Origin: JBOGDS01 sp050743075
Lineage (GTDB): Bacteria > Actinomycetota > Actinomycetes > Jiangellales > Jiangellaceae
Length of the DNA stretch: 57,433 nucleotides
Direction: 5' to 3'
Assembly (NCBI GenBank): GCA_050743075.1
Contig: JBOGDS010000015.1
Span: 1 to 57,433, forward strand
Positions 18,965-26,693 of this stretch are shown piece by piece (the stretch's first letter is position 1; every line of letters begins with the position of its first letter). A program made the position numbers and the translations under genes. Below the pieces are notes generated by a model. That model searched no databases. It had not been told where the DNA came from and saw only the letters and a list, made by a program, of their open reading frames with translations.

Positions 18965-19129
18965 ATGAGCGGCTCCCAGCGCGAGCGTCGCGAAGCGGTG
19001 CTCGCCGAGGCCGAACTGCGCTCGCGCCGTCGCGCCCGCGGTCGCGCCGGCCGTCGGGCCGCGTCCTTTCGGGCCGCAGCTGCGCTGCGAACCGCGGCCT
19101 CGGCCGTACCTCGCCAGTCCTCCCGCTGA
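18965..19129 (+). CDS. short Arg/Ala-rich protein
   Basis: The ORF encodes 54 residues (MSGSQRERREAVLAEAELRS, then a basic RRRARGRAGRRA stretch). The ATG is preceded by GAGAGGCGGG at good spacing. About 30% of residues are Arg. No family is recognised. It occupies the middle of the 420-base dapF-hflX gap, downstream of the CRP-type site, which supports expression. A second minute ORF at 18875-18949 (24 codons, AAGGA upstream) precedes it and may be a leader peptide. Both could be chance in GC-rich DNA. Confidence 0.4.
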   Translation: MSGSQRERREAVLAEAELRSRRRARGRAGRRAASFRAAAALRTAASAVPRQSSR

Positions 19130-19227
19130 GCGCGGCCGACCGAAAGCCGGATGCCGACTCCCGGAGCACGTGGGATCCTGGGCTCGACGGGATGCGATCC
19201 GGCCTCCCGGTTGTTGAGAGCAGGAGA

Positions 19228-20715
19228 ATGACGACTTCCCCGCGGCGTGCGGACCATCCGTACACGCCTTCCGACACTGACCCGAGCGTCCTCGGCGCCG
19301 ATGCCGAGGGCGCGTTCGATGCTGCGGCCACGCCGGACGATGTCGACGTGACCACCGGCGAGTTCGACCTCGAGGACCGCATCTCGCTGCGGCGGGTCGC
19401 GGGCCTGTCGACCGAGCTCCAGGACGTCACCGAGGTCGAGTACCGGCAGCTGCGCCTCGAGCGGGTCGTGCTCGTCGGCGTCTGGGCCGAAGGCGACGCC
19501 GTCGACGCCGAGAATTCGCTGGCCGAGCTGGCGGCACTCGCCGAGACGGCAGGTTCGCAGGTGCTCGAGGGCATGGTGCAACGGCGTTCCAAGCCCGATC
19601 CCGCGACGTTCGTCGGCTCCGGCAAGGTGAGCGAGGTGCGCGACGTCGTCCTCGAGACCGGCGCCGACACCGTGATCTGTGACGGCGAGCTGTCGGCAGC
19701 GCAGCTGCGCAACCTCGAGGACAAGGTCAAGGTCAAGGTGGTCGACCGCACCGCCCTGATCCTGGACATCTTCGCCCAGCATGCCAAGAGCCGCGAGGGC
19801 AAGACCCAGGTCGAGCTGGCGCAGCTCGAATACCTGGTCCAGCGGCTACGCGGGTGGGGCGAGAACCTCTCCCGCCAGGCCGGCGGCCGGGCCGGCGGTG
19901 CCACCGGCGGGGTCGGCACGCGTGGTCCCGGTGAGACCAAGCTCGAGACCGACCGGCGGCGCATCCGCACCCGGATGGCCAAGCTTCGCCGGCAGCTTGC
20001 CGGCATGGAGACCGCTCGCGACACCAAGCGCGCCGAGCGGCGCAGGCGGGCCGTTCCCGCGGTCGCGATCGCCGGCTACACCAATGCCGGCAAGTCGTCG
20101 TTGCTCAACCGGCTGACCGGTGCCGGCGTCCTGGTCGAGGACGCGCTGTTCGCCACGCTGGACCCTGCGGTCCGTCGGGCCGAGACGTCCGACGGTCGCA
20201 TCTACACCCTGGCCGACACCGTCGGCTTCGTCCGCCACCTTCCGCACCAGCTCGTGGAGGCGTTCCGGTCGACGCTGGAGGAGGTCTCCGACGCCGACCT
20301 CGTCCTCCATGTGGTCGACGGCTCGCATGCCGACCCCGAGGGCCAGCTGCGAGCCGTACGCGAGGTGCTGGCGGAGATCGGCGCGCAGGACGTGCCTGAG
20401 GTCGTCGTGATCAACAAGACCGATGCAGCCGACCCGCTCGTGGTGTCCAGGCTGCTGCGCACCGAGCGCGGCGCGGTGGCGGTCTCGGCGCGTACCGGCG
20501 AGGGTCTCGATGCGTTGCGCGCGGTCGTCGAAGAGGGCCTGCCGCGACCACCGGTCGAGGTGGAGGCTCTGGTGCCGTACGACCGCGGCGAGCTGGTGTC
20601 GCGGATGCACCGGACCGGCGAGGTGATCTCGGTCGAGCACGAGGCCGACGGCACCAGGGTGAAGGCCCGGGTATCCGAGGGGCTCGCGGCCGCGCTCGCG
20701 CCGTTCACGAGCTGA
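19228..20715 (+). CDS. hflX: GTPase HflX
   Basis: The protein has 495 residues. The ATG is preceded by AGGAG. HflX is a ribosome-associated GTPase that splits stalled 70S ribosomes. The N-terminal HflX domain contains ETAGSQVLEGMVQRRSKPD and TFVGSGKVSEV, followed by the helical linker QRLRGWGENLSRQAGGRAGG with TRGPGETKLETDRRRI. The G domain has G1 GYTNAGKSSL (near residue 283), G3 DTVGFVRHLP, and G4 NKTD. The Arg-rich helix before G1 is typical. An acidic extension of about 45 residues precedes the conserved N-terminus. Confidence 0.95.
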   Translation: MTTSPRRADHPYTPSDTDPSVLGADAEGAFDAAATPDDVDVTTGEFDLEDRISLRRVAGLSTELQDVTEVEYRQLRLERVVLVGVWAEGDAVDAENSLAELAALAETAGSQVLEGMVQRRSKPDPATFVGSGKVSEVRDVVLETGADTVICDGELSAAQLRNLEDKVKVKVVDRTALILDIFAQHAKSREGKTQVELAQLEYLVQRLRGWGENLSRQAGGRAGGATGGVGTRGPGETKLETDRRRIRTRMAKLRRQLAGMETARDTKRAERRRRAVPAVAIAGYTNAGKSSLLNRLTGAGVLVEDALFATLDPAVRRAETSDGRIYTLADTVGFVRHLPHQLVEAFRSTLEEVSDADLVLHVVDGSHADPEGQLRAVREVLAEIGAQDVPEVVVINKTDAADPLVVSRLLRTERGAVAVSARTGEGLDALRAVVEEGLPRPPVEVEALVPYDRGELVSRMHRTGEVISVEHEADGTRVKARVSEGLAAALAPFTS

Positions 20716-20880
20716 CCAACGCGTCAACGCGCGGGCAAACTCTCCGGCGTCCTTCACCTTCGCCTGGTCTCGCCGGCCGACCTGACCGACGCCGTTCTCC
20801 CCATGTCGAGGGCGTGGCAGGGGTCGGGCTCCGCTCTCCAACTCGCCGTCAACCCGCTCCCCTGATCCGGCCCAACCCCG

Positions 20881-20909
20881 TTGACATTGGGCCCGGCCAG
20901 GAGCACGGT
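20881..20909 (+). promoter_or_regulatory. predicted promoter of the LacI operon
   Basis: TTGACA (20881-20886), a 17-base spacer and CACGGT (20904-20909) form a plausible promoter. The tandem operator at 20914-20937 would cover its start site, the expected geometry for repression. The rest of the 20716-20956 gap shows nothing that I recognise. Confidence 0.5.
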
Positions 20910-20913
20910 GTGT

Positions 20914-20937
20914 GTAACCGGTTACGTAACCGGTTAC
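20914..20937. promoter_or_regulatory. tandem LacI-family operator
   Basis: Two identical 12-base palindromes GTAACCGGTTAC abut head to tail (20914-20925 and 20926-20937). Each has the central CG of LacI/GalR operators. They lie 19 bases before the regulator start and overlap the predicted transcription start, so the repressor at 20957-22000 is the obvious ligand. Two directly adjacent full sites are unusual and suggest cooperative binding of two dimers. Confidence 0.85.
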
Positions 20938-20956
20938 AGCGGGTAGGAGCGGGCCC

Positions 20957-22000
20957 ATGGTCGATCTGGTCGACGCGGGACGGCCGGCCGGAGCCGCGGG
21001 TGCGGGTACGACGATCCGTGACGTCGCGGCTCATGCCGGTGTGTCGATCGCGACGGTCTCGCGGGTGATGCGCGGCTCCACGCCCGTCGCGTCGGCCACG
21101 CGCGACCGGGTGCTCGCGTCCATCGCAGACCTGGGGTTCCGGCCGAGCACGCTCGGGCGCGCGCTGGCCGAAGGCCGGCACGCCGCCAACGGCATCGTGT
21201 TCCCCGACCTGTCCGGTCCCTACTACGCGGAGGTCGTCCTCGGCTACGAGGAGGTGGCCGGCGAGCTCGGTCGCTCGGTGCTGATCCTGTCGACCCATGG
21301 CCGCGACGCCGCGCCCGAGATGGTGCGCGAGCTCGCCGGGCGCGTCGACGGCCTGGTCGTCCTCGGCCGCACGGTGAGCGACGACGTCGTGGCCGAGATC
21401 ACGGATCGAGGGACACCGGTGGTCATGATCGCCCGCCCGGCGGCCGGCGACGCCGACTCGGTCAAGGCGGAGAACGTCCAGAGCGCGCGGGCGTTGACAC
21501 GTCACCTGCTCGGCCACGGGCACCGGCGGCTGGTGTTCCTCGGCGACGCCGACCGGTCGCCGGACACCCAGGAGCGCTGGTCCGGGTTCCACGCCGCGCT
21601 GACTGCGGCGGGCCTCGACCCGGCCGCGCCCGTACCCGCAGGTTTCAGCGAGGACGAGGGCAGGCGGGCGGCTGGCCACCTCGTTGCCGGCGGGCTGCCC
21701 GACGCCGTCGTGTGCGCTGACGACGAGCTGGCCCTGGGTCTCGTCGACGGGCTGCGCGCCCGCGGCGTCACCGTGCCGGACGACGTCGCCGTGACCGGCT
21801 GGGACGACGTCATGGCGGCTCGCTTCGCGGGCCTGACCACCGTCAGCCAGCCGATGCGCCAGCTCGGGACGCGCGCCGCCCAGCTGCTGGACCTGCGCGT
21901 CCGCGGTGACGACGCACCACCACGCCACGAGGTCCTCCCGACCCATCTCGTCGTCCGCACCAGTTGCGGGCGGCATCACCCGACAGAGGAGTCCCGGTGA
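20957..22000 (+). CDS. LacI-family transcriptional regulator
   Basis: The protein has 347 residues. The helix-turn-helix TTIRDVAAHAGVSIATVSRV lies at residues 18-37, followed by the hinge region (LGFRPSTLGRALAEGR). The periplasmic-binding-protein-like effector domain includes NGIVFPDLSGPYYAEVVLGY, VDGLVVLGRTV and VAVTGWDDVMAARFAGLTTV. It probably autoregulates through the tandem operator upstream and responds to the sugar imported by the following ABC system. Its stop overlaps the GTG of the binding-protein gene by three to four bases, so the regulator is the first gene of the operon. Confidence 0.93.
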   Translation: MVDLVDAGRPAGAAGAGTTIRDVAAHAGVSIATVSRVMRGSTPVASATRDRVLASIADLGFRPSTLGRALAEGRHAANGIVFPDLSGPYYAEVVLGYEEVAGELGRSVLILSTHGRDAAPEMVRELAGRVDGLVVLGRTVSDDVVAEITDRGTPVVMIARPAAGDADSVKAENVQSARALTRHLLGHGHRRLVFLGDADRSPDTQERWSGFHAALTAAGLDPAAPVPAGFSEDEGRRAAGHLVAGGLPDAVVCADDELALGLVDGLRARGVTVPDDVAVTGWDDVMAARFAGLTTVSQPMRQLGTRAAQLLDLRVRGDDAPPRHEVLPTHLVVRTSCGRHHPTEESR

Positions 22001-23271
22001 ACAGATCCACCAGAACGATCGCGCTGGTCGCAGCCGCGGCCCTGACGTTCGCGGCCTGCGGGCGCGACGACGACGAGCCCGAGGCCGACGAAGCCGCGCA
22101 GGCCGATATCGGCGAGGGCCCCGCCGAGGGCACGATCGAGGTATGGGCCATGGGCACCGAGGGCGAGAACCTCGACGTGCTGGCCGAGCCGTTCATGGCT
22201 GACAACCCCGACGCCACCGTCGAGGTGACGGCGGTGCCGTGGGACGGCGCCCACGACCGGATCGCGACGGCCATCGCGGCCGGCGAGGTTCCCGACGTGA
22301 GCCTGATCGGCACCACCTGGATGGGCGAGTTCGCGCAGACCGGCGGGCTGGAACCGACACCGGAGGGCCTGTTCGACGAGGCGGTGTTCTTCGAGGGGCC
22401 GTGGCAGTCGACGGTGGTCGACGGCACGTCCTACGGGGTGCCCTGGTACGTCGAGACCCGCACCCTCTACTACCGCACCGACCTGGCCGAGCAGGCCGGT
22501 CTGGAGCCGCCGACGAGCTGGGACGAGCTGAAGACGTTCGCCGAGGGCCTGCAGGCGGCGGGTGCGCAGCACGGCATCTACCTGCAGCCCTCCCAGGCCG
22601 GGGCGTGGCAGACGTTCATGCCCTTCGCGTGGCAGAACGGGGCGCAGCTCACCGACGGCGAGGAGTACGCGCTGGACTCGCCGCAGATGGTCGAGGCCCT
22701 CGAGTACTACAAGTCGTTCTTCGACGAGGGCCTGACGCAGAACACCCCGATCGACCCTGGCGGGATCGAGCAGAACTTCGCCGCCGGGCGGATCGGGTCG
22801 TTCATCTCCGGACCGTGGCACATCGGCCTGGTCCGTGAGGCAGGCGGCGCCGAGATCGAGGGCAACTTCGACGTCGTCCCGCTGCCCGGCAGGGACGAGG
22901 GGATCGGCACCTCGTTCGTCGGCGGCGGCAACCTGGCGGTCTTCACCGACTCGGACAACCGCGACGGTGCCTGGAAGTTCGTCGAGTACCTGACCCGGCC
23001 GGAGATCCAGCAGAACTGGTACGAGGCGATCACCGACCTGCCGTCGGTCCAGTCCGCCTGGCAGGACGGGCCGCTGACCGAGGACGAGATGGTCGCCACG
23101 TTCGGCGAGCAGCTGGAGCAGACCGAGGCGCCGCCGGCAGTGCCGACCTGGGAGCAGGTGGCATCGGTGATCGACAGCACCATCGAGCAGGTGGTCCTCG
23201 GCCAGGTCGATGCCGCCGGCGGGGTCGCCGACATGCACCAGCAGGCCGCGTCGATCGGCACCGGGCTCTAG
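21997..23271 (+). CDS. sugar-binding lipoprotein of ABC importer
   Basis: The protein has 424 residues from GTG (VNRSTRTIALVAAAALTFAACG), with GAGGAG upstream. The lipobox puts the acylated Cys near residue 21, followed by an acidic linker. The family 1 extracellular binding domain follows: GTIEVWAMGTEGENLDVLAE, the VPWDGAHDRIATAIAAGEVPD motif typical of maltose/oligosaccharide binders, and EQNFAAGRIGSFISGPWHIG. It delivers sugar to the two permeases directly downstream. No ATPase gene is in the operon, so a shared MsiK-type ATPase is likely, as is usual in Actinobacteria. Confidence 0.92.
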   Translation: MNRSTRTIALVAAAALTFAACGRDDDEPEADEAAQADIGEGPAEGTIEVWAMGTEGENLDVLAEPFMADNPDATVEVTAVPWDGAHDRIATAIAAGEVPDVSLIGTTWMGEFAQTGGLEPTPEGLFDEAVFFEGPWQSTVVDGTSYGVPWYVETRTLYYRTDLAEQAGLEPPTSWDELKTFAEGLQAAGAQHGIYLQPSQAGAWQTFMPFAWQNGAQLTDGEEYALDSPQMVEALEYYKSFFDEGLTQNTPIDPGGIEQNFAAGRIGSFISGPWHIGLVREAGGAEIEGNFDVVPLPGRDEGIGTSFVGGGNLAVFTDSDNRDGAWKFVEYLTRPEIQQNWYEAITDLPSVQSAWQDGPLTEDEMVATFGEQLEQTEAPPAVPTWEQVASVIDSTIEQVVLGQVDAAGGVADMHQQAASIGTGL

Positions 23272-23274
23272 CTC

Positions 23275-24222
23275 GTGGCCGCCGACGACGTCATGGTGAC
23301 GCCCGCGCAGGCGCCTGGCACCGGGCGCCTGCGCGGCGGCGGTACCCGCATGCGGCGCAGCCAGGCGCGCACCGGATGGCTGCTCGCGGTGCCGTTCCTG
23401 CTGCTGTTCGCCGTGTTCACGGTGGGCCCGGTGTTCGCGTCGCTGCTGATGAGCTTCACCGACCTGCGCAGTACCGACCTGCGCACGCCGCTGTCGGTGG
23501 AGCTGGTCGGCCTGTCCAACTTCACCGAGCTGTTCGGCGACCCGCTGTTCCGCAAGACCGCGGTGAACACGCTGATCTTCGTCGGCGTCGGCGTGCCGCT
23601 GACGATGGTGCTGGCGCTCGCGGCTGCCGTCGGGCTCAACAACATCCGGCGGCTGCGCGGGTTCTTCCGGGTCGGCTACTACCTGCCGGTCGTGACCAGC
23701 ATCGTCGCGGTGGCGGTGGTGTGGCGCTTCCTGCTGCAGCCGGACCTGGGCCCGCTCAACCAGGTCCTCGGCGCCGTCGGCATCGAGGGACCGAACTGGC
23801 TCAACAGCACGACGTTCGCGCTGCCGTCGTTGATCGTGATGGCCGCGTGGCGCAACCTCGGCTACCTGATGGTGATCTTCCTGGCCGGCCTGCAGACCGT
23901 GCCGCGGGAGATGCTCGAGGCCGCTGAGGTGGACGGCGCGAGGGCCTGGCAGCGGTTCTGGCGGGTGACCGTACCCATGATCCGCCCCACGCTGCTGTTC
24001 GGCGCGGTGATCACCGCGATCGGCTACATGAACTTCTTCGAGGAACCGCTCGTCATGACCGACGGCGGGCCGCTGAACAGCACCCGGTCGGTGTCGCTGT
24101 ACGTCTATGACCACTTCGGGTTCGGCAACTACAGCTACGCGGCCGCGGCCAGCTACGTGCTGTTCGTCGCGATCGTCGCGCTGACGGTGGTGCTGTTCCG
24201 GGTGCTGCGGCCGAGGACGTGA
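23275..24222 (+). CDS. sugar ABC transporter permease (MalF/UgpA type)
   Basis: The protein has 315 residues from GTG, three bases after the binding-protein stop. Six membrane segments are visible, starting with TGWLLAVPFLLLFAVFTVGP (near residues 34-53). The coupling loop EAAEVDGARAWQRFWRVTVPMI is near residues 220-241. The N-terminal 30 residues are cytoplasmic and basic. It forms the membrane channel with the next gene, whose GTG overlaps this stop. Confidence 0.92.
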   Translation: MAADDVMVTPAQAPGTGRLRGGGTRMRRSQARTGWLLAVPFLLLFAVFTVGPVFASLLMSFTDLRSTDLRTPLSVELVGLSNFTELFGDPLFRKTAVNTLIFVGVGVPLTMVLALAAAVGLNNIRRLRGFFRVGYYLPVVTSIVAVAVVWRFLLQPDLGPLNQVLGAVGIEGPNWLNSTTFALPSLIVMAAWRNLGYLMVIFLAGLQTVPREMLEAAEVDGARAWQRFWRVTVPMIRPTLLFGAVITAIGYMNFFEEPLVMTDGGPLNSTRSVSLYVYDHFGFGNYSYAAAASYVLFVAIVALTVVLFRVLRPRT

Positions 24223-25127
24223 CCCGGATGACCGCCGCCACCCCCCAGCTCGGCGCCAGCGCCGCCACCCCGGTGGCCGCTCCGGTAGCACCGCCGGTGA
24301 TCGGAAGCCGCGACAAGGGCTCGCCGTGGTGGTTCTACGCCGTCCTGGCGGTCGGCCTGCTCGTCATGGTGCTGCCGTTCGTCTGGATGGTCATCTCGTC
24401 GTTCAAGCCCAACGCCGAGGTGCAGCGGATCCCCCCGACCTGGCTGCCGGCCGACCCGACGATCGGCAACTACCAGGAGCTGCTGGACCGGCTGCGGTTC
24501 CCGACCTACTTCTTCAACTCGACCCTGGTGGCCGTCGTCGTCACGGTTGGCAATCTGCTGTTCTGCTCGATGCTCGGCTACGCGCTGGCGAAGCTGGACT
24601 TCCGCGGCAAGCGGGCGGTGTTCGCGGTGGTGCTCGGCACCCTGATGGTGCCGGCGATGGTCACGTTCGTCCCGCTGTTCGTGCTGGTCAGCAACCTGGG
24701 CCTGGCCAACACGTTCCCGGGCCTGTTCTTGCCCTACCTGGTGCAGCCGCTTGGTGTGTTCCTGATGCGGCAGTACTTCCTGGGGCTGCCCGACGAGCTG
24801 ATCCAGGCCGCCCGAGTCGACGGCGCCAGTGAGCTGCGGATCTTCTGGACCGTCATGCTCCCGCTGGCCGGCCCGGCACTCGCGACGCTGGCGATCCTGA
24901 CCTTCCTCGGGTCCTGGAACAACTTCCTGTGGCCGCTGGTGGTCGCCCAGACCGAGGACTACTACACCCTCCCGGTCGCCCTCGCCCTGTACTCGATCGG
25001 GCAGAACGCCACGCAGTACGGCCTGCTCCTGGCGGGCGCCGTCGTGGTCGTGCTGCCGGTGATCGTGATCTTCCTCGCGCTGCAGCGCTACTTCGTCCAG
25101 GGCATCGCCATGACCGGCATCAAGTAG
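24219..25127 (+). CDS. sugar ABC transporter permease (MalG/UgpE type)
   Basis: The protein has 302 residues from GTG, overlapping the previous stop by four bases. An Ala/Pro-rich cytoplasmic N-terminus precedes WWFYAVLAVGLLVMVLPFVWM. The carbohydrate-permease motif SFKPNAEVQRIPPTWLP follows the first helix. The EAA-type loop is QAARVDGASELRIFWTVMLPL. It is the partner of the permease at 23275-24222. The glucoamylase-like gene starts nine bases after its stop. Confidence 0.92.
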   Translation: MTRMTAATPQLGASAATPVAAPVAPPVIGSRDKGSPWWFYAVLAVGLLVMVLPFVWMVISSFKPNAEVQRIPPTWLPADPTIGNYQELLDRLRFPTYFFNSTLVAVVVTVGNLLFCSMLGYALAKLDFRGKRAVFAVVLGTLMVPAMVTFVPLFVLVSNLGLANTFPGLFLPYLVQPLGVFLMRQYFLGLPDELIQAARVDGASELRIFWTVMLPLAGPALATLAILTFLGSWNNFLWPLVVAQTEDYYTLPVALALYSIGQNATQYGLLLAGAVVVVLPVIVIFLALQRYFVQGIAMTGIK

Positions 25128-25136
25128 GAGGACATC

Positions 25137-26693
25137 ATGCGACCCGTCACGTACGTCCTGGCCGCCGCCACGTCCGCGGCGGTCGTCGCCACGGTCGTCC
25201 CGACGACGACCGCCGACGCCGCGCGAGGAGACCGGCACGTGCTCATGGAGTACGCCACTGACACCTGGGCGTCGTTCGCCGCGATGACCGACCCGGACAC
25301 CGGACTGCCGGCGGACAACATCGAGGGCGATCTGGACCCCCAGACCCGAAGCGCCTACACCTCGCCGACCAACATCGGCGGCTACCTCTGGAGCGCCGTG
25401 GTCGCCCGGGACCTGAAGATCATCGACCGGCGGGAGGCCCACGACCGGATGAGCCGGGCGCTCGCGACCGTCGCGGAGCTGGACCGGCACGACGACAGCG
25501 GCATGTTCTACAACTGGTACGACCCGTCCACGCTCGAGGTCCTGCGGGTGTGGCCCGAGGACGGCAACCCGGTCTACCCGTTCCTGTCCAGCGTGGACAA
25601 CGGCTGGCTGGCGGCGGCGCTGCGCGTCGTCGCAGCGGCGGAACCGCGGCTGCGCGACCAGGCCGAGGACCTGGCCGCGAGCATGGACTTCGGCTTCTAC
25701 TACGACCCCGCGGCCAAGCCCGACGTCGGGCTGATCCGGGGCGGCTTCTGGGACGAGGCACCGCCCGGCTGCTCGATCGTCGGCAACTACCGCGACCGCG
25801 GGCGGGAGGTCTGGTACACCTGCCACCACTACGGCGCCTTCAACTCCGAGCCGCGGATCGCGTCCTATCTCGGCATCGCGGCCGGGCAGATCCCGCCCGA
25901 GCATTACTTTGGGCCGTGGCGGACGTTCCCGGCCGACAGCTGCGACTTCGGCTGGAGCGAGCAGGGCGGAATCGGCTCCTGGCAGGAGTACCTGGGCGTG
26001 CAGGTGTGGGAGGGCGCGTACGAGTACCGCGGCATGCATGTCGTACCGACCTGGGGCGGCTCGATGTTCGAGGCGCTGATGCCCGACCTGTTCGTGCCGG
26101 AGGCGTCGTGGGGCCGCGACTCCTGGGGCGTGAACCACCCGCTGTTCGTCCGGGGCCAGATCGAGCACGGCATGGACGAGGCCGGCTACGGGTACTGGGG
26201 CTTCTCCCCGGCGAGCATCCCGGCCGGCGGCTACCGGGAGTACGGCGTCGACCTGATGGGCATGGACGAGCCCGGCTACACCAGCGACCAGGAGCGCACC
26301 TCGACCGACCTCGGCTTCACCACGGTCGACGGGACGCAGTGCCGTCCGCCGCAACCGCTGCCGGAGACGTACGGCGACGGCGTCGTGACCCCGCACGCTG
26401 CCTTCCTGGCGCTGCCGTACGAGCGCCGTGAGGCGCTGCGGAACCTCGACGCGATGCGCGACGAGCTGGGCGCCTACGGGCCAGGCGGGTTCTACGACTC
26501 GATCGCCGTCGTCAGCGGCACGGTGGCCGAGCGGTACCTGGCGCTGGACCAGGCGATGGTCATGGCCGCGATCGGCAACGACCTCGGCCGCGGCATGGTC
26601 CGGGACTACTTCGTCGACCGCGAGTTCCGCGACGCGCTGCGCCCGCTGATTGCGATGGAGGAGTTCGCTGCCGGCACCGGTGGCGGCCGGTGA
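25137..26693 (+). CDS. secreted glucoamylase-like (PF10091-type) glycoside hydrolase
   Basis: The protein has 518 residues. An N-terminal signal peptide (MRPVTYVLAAATSAAVVATV, cleavage near TADA-AR, residue 28) directs export. The catalytic region has TSPTNIGGYLWSAVVARDL, DDSGMFYNWYDP, SSVDNGWLAAALRVV and the diagnostic VPTWGGSMFEALMPDLFVPE, followed by SWGVNHP and PYGYWGFSPA-type motifs. These are features of the glucoamylase/GH144-like (alpha/alpha)6 barrel family, some members of which act on beta-1,2-glucan. The true substrate here is not known. Its place in the LacI/ABC operon suggests it releases the oligosaccharide that is imported. Confidence 0.85.
   Translation: MRPVTYVLAAATSAAVVATVVPTTTADAARGDRHVLMEYATDTWASFAAMTDPDTGLPADNIEGDLDPQTRSAYTSPTNIGGYLWSAVVARDLKIIDRREAHDRMSRALATVAELDRHDDSGMFYNWYDPSTLEVLRVWPEDGNPVYPFLSSVDNGWLAAALRVVAAAEPRLRDQAEDLAASMDFGFYYDPAAKPDVGLIRGGFWDEAPPGCSIVGNYRDRGREVWYTCHHYGAFNSEPRIASYLGIAAGQIPPEHYFGPWRTFPADSCDFGWSEQGGIGSWQEYLGVQVWEGAYEYRGMHVVPTWGGSMFEALMPDLFVPEASWGRDSWGVNHPLFVRGQIEHGMDEAGYGYWGFSPASIPAGGYREYGVDLMGMDEPGYTSDQERTSTDLGFTTVDGTQCRPPQPLPETYGDGVVTPHAAFLALPYERREALRNLDAMRDELGAYGPGGFYDSIAVVSGTVAERYLALDQAMVMAAIGNDLGRGMVRDYFVDREFRDALRPLIAMEEFAAGTGGGR

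Noticed and set aside
21976..24291. 771-codon open frame on the minus strand, antisense to the sugar ABC genes
   Set aside because: Composition is His/Arg/Gly-rich with no domain. The plus strand here encodes a clear binding protein and permease. Long antisense frames are expected in 70% GC DNA.
24153..26396. 747-codon minus-strand open frame over the second permease and glucoamylase-like gene
   Set aside because: Same reason: a codon-position shadow of real genes, without recognisable motifs or a ribosome site.
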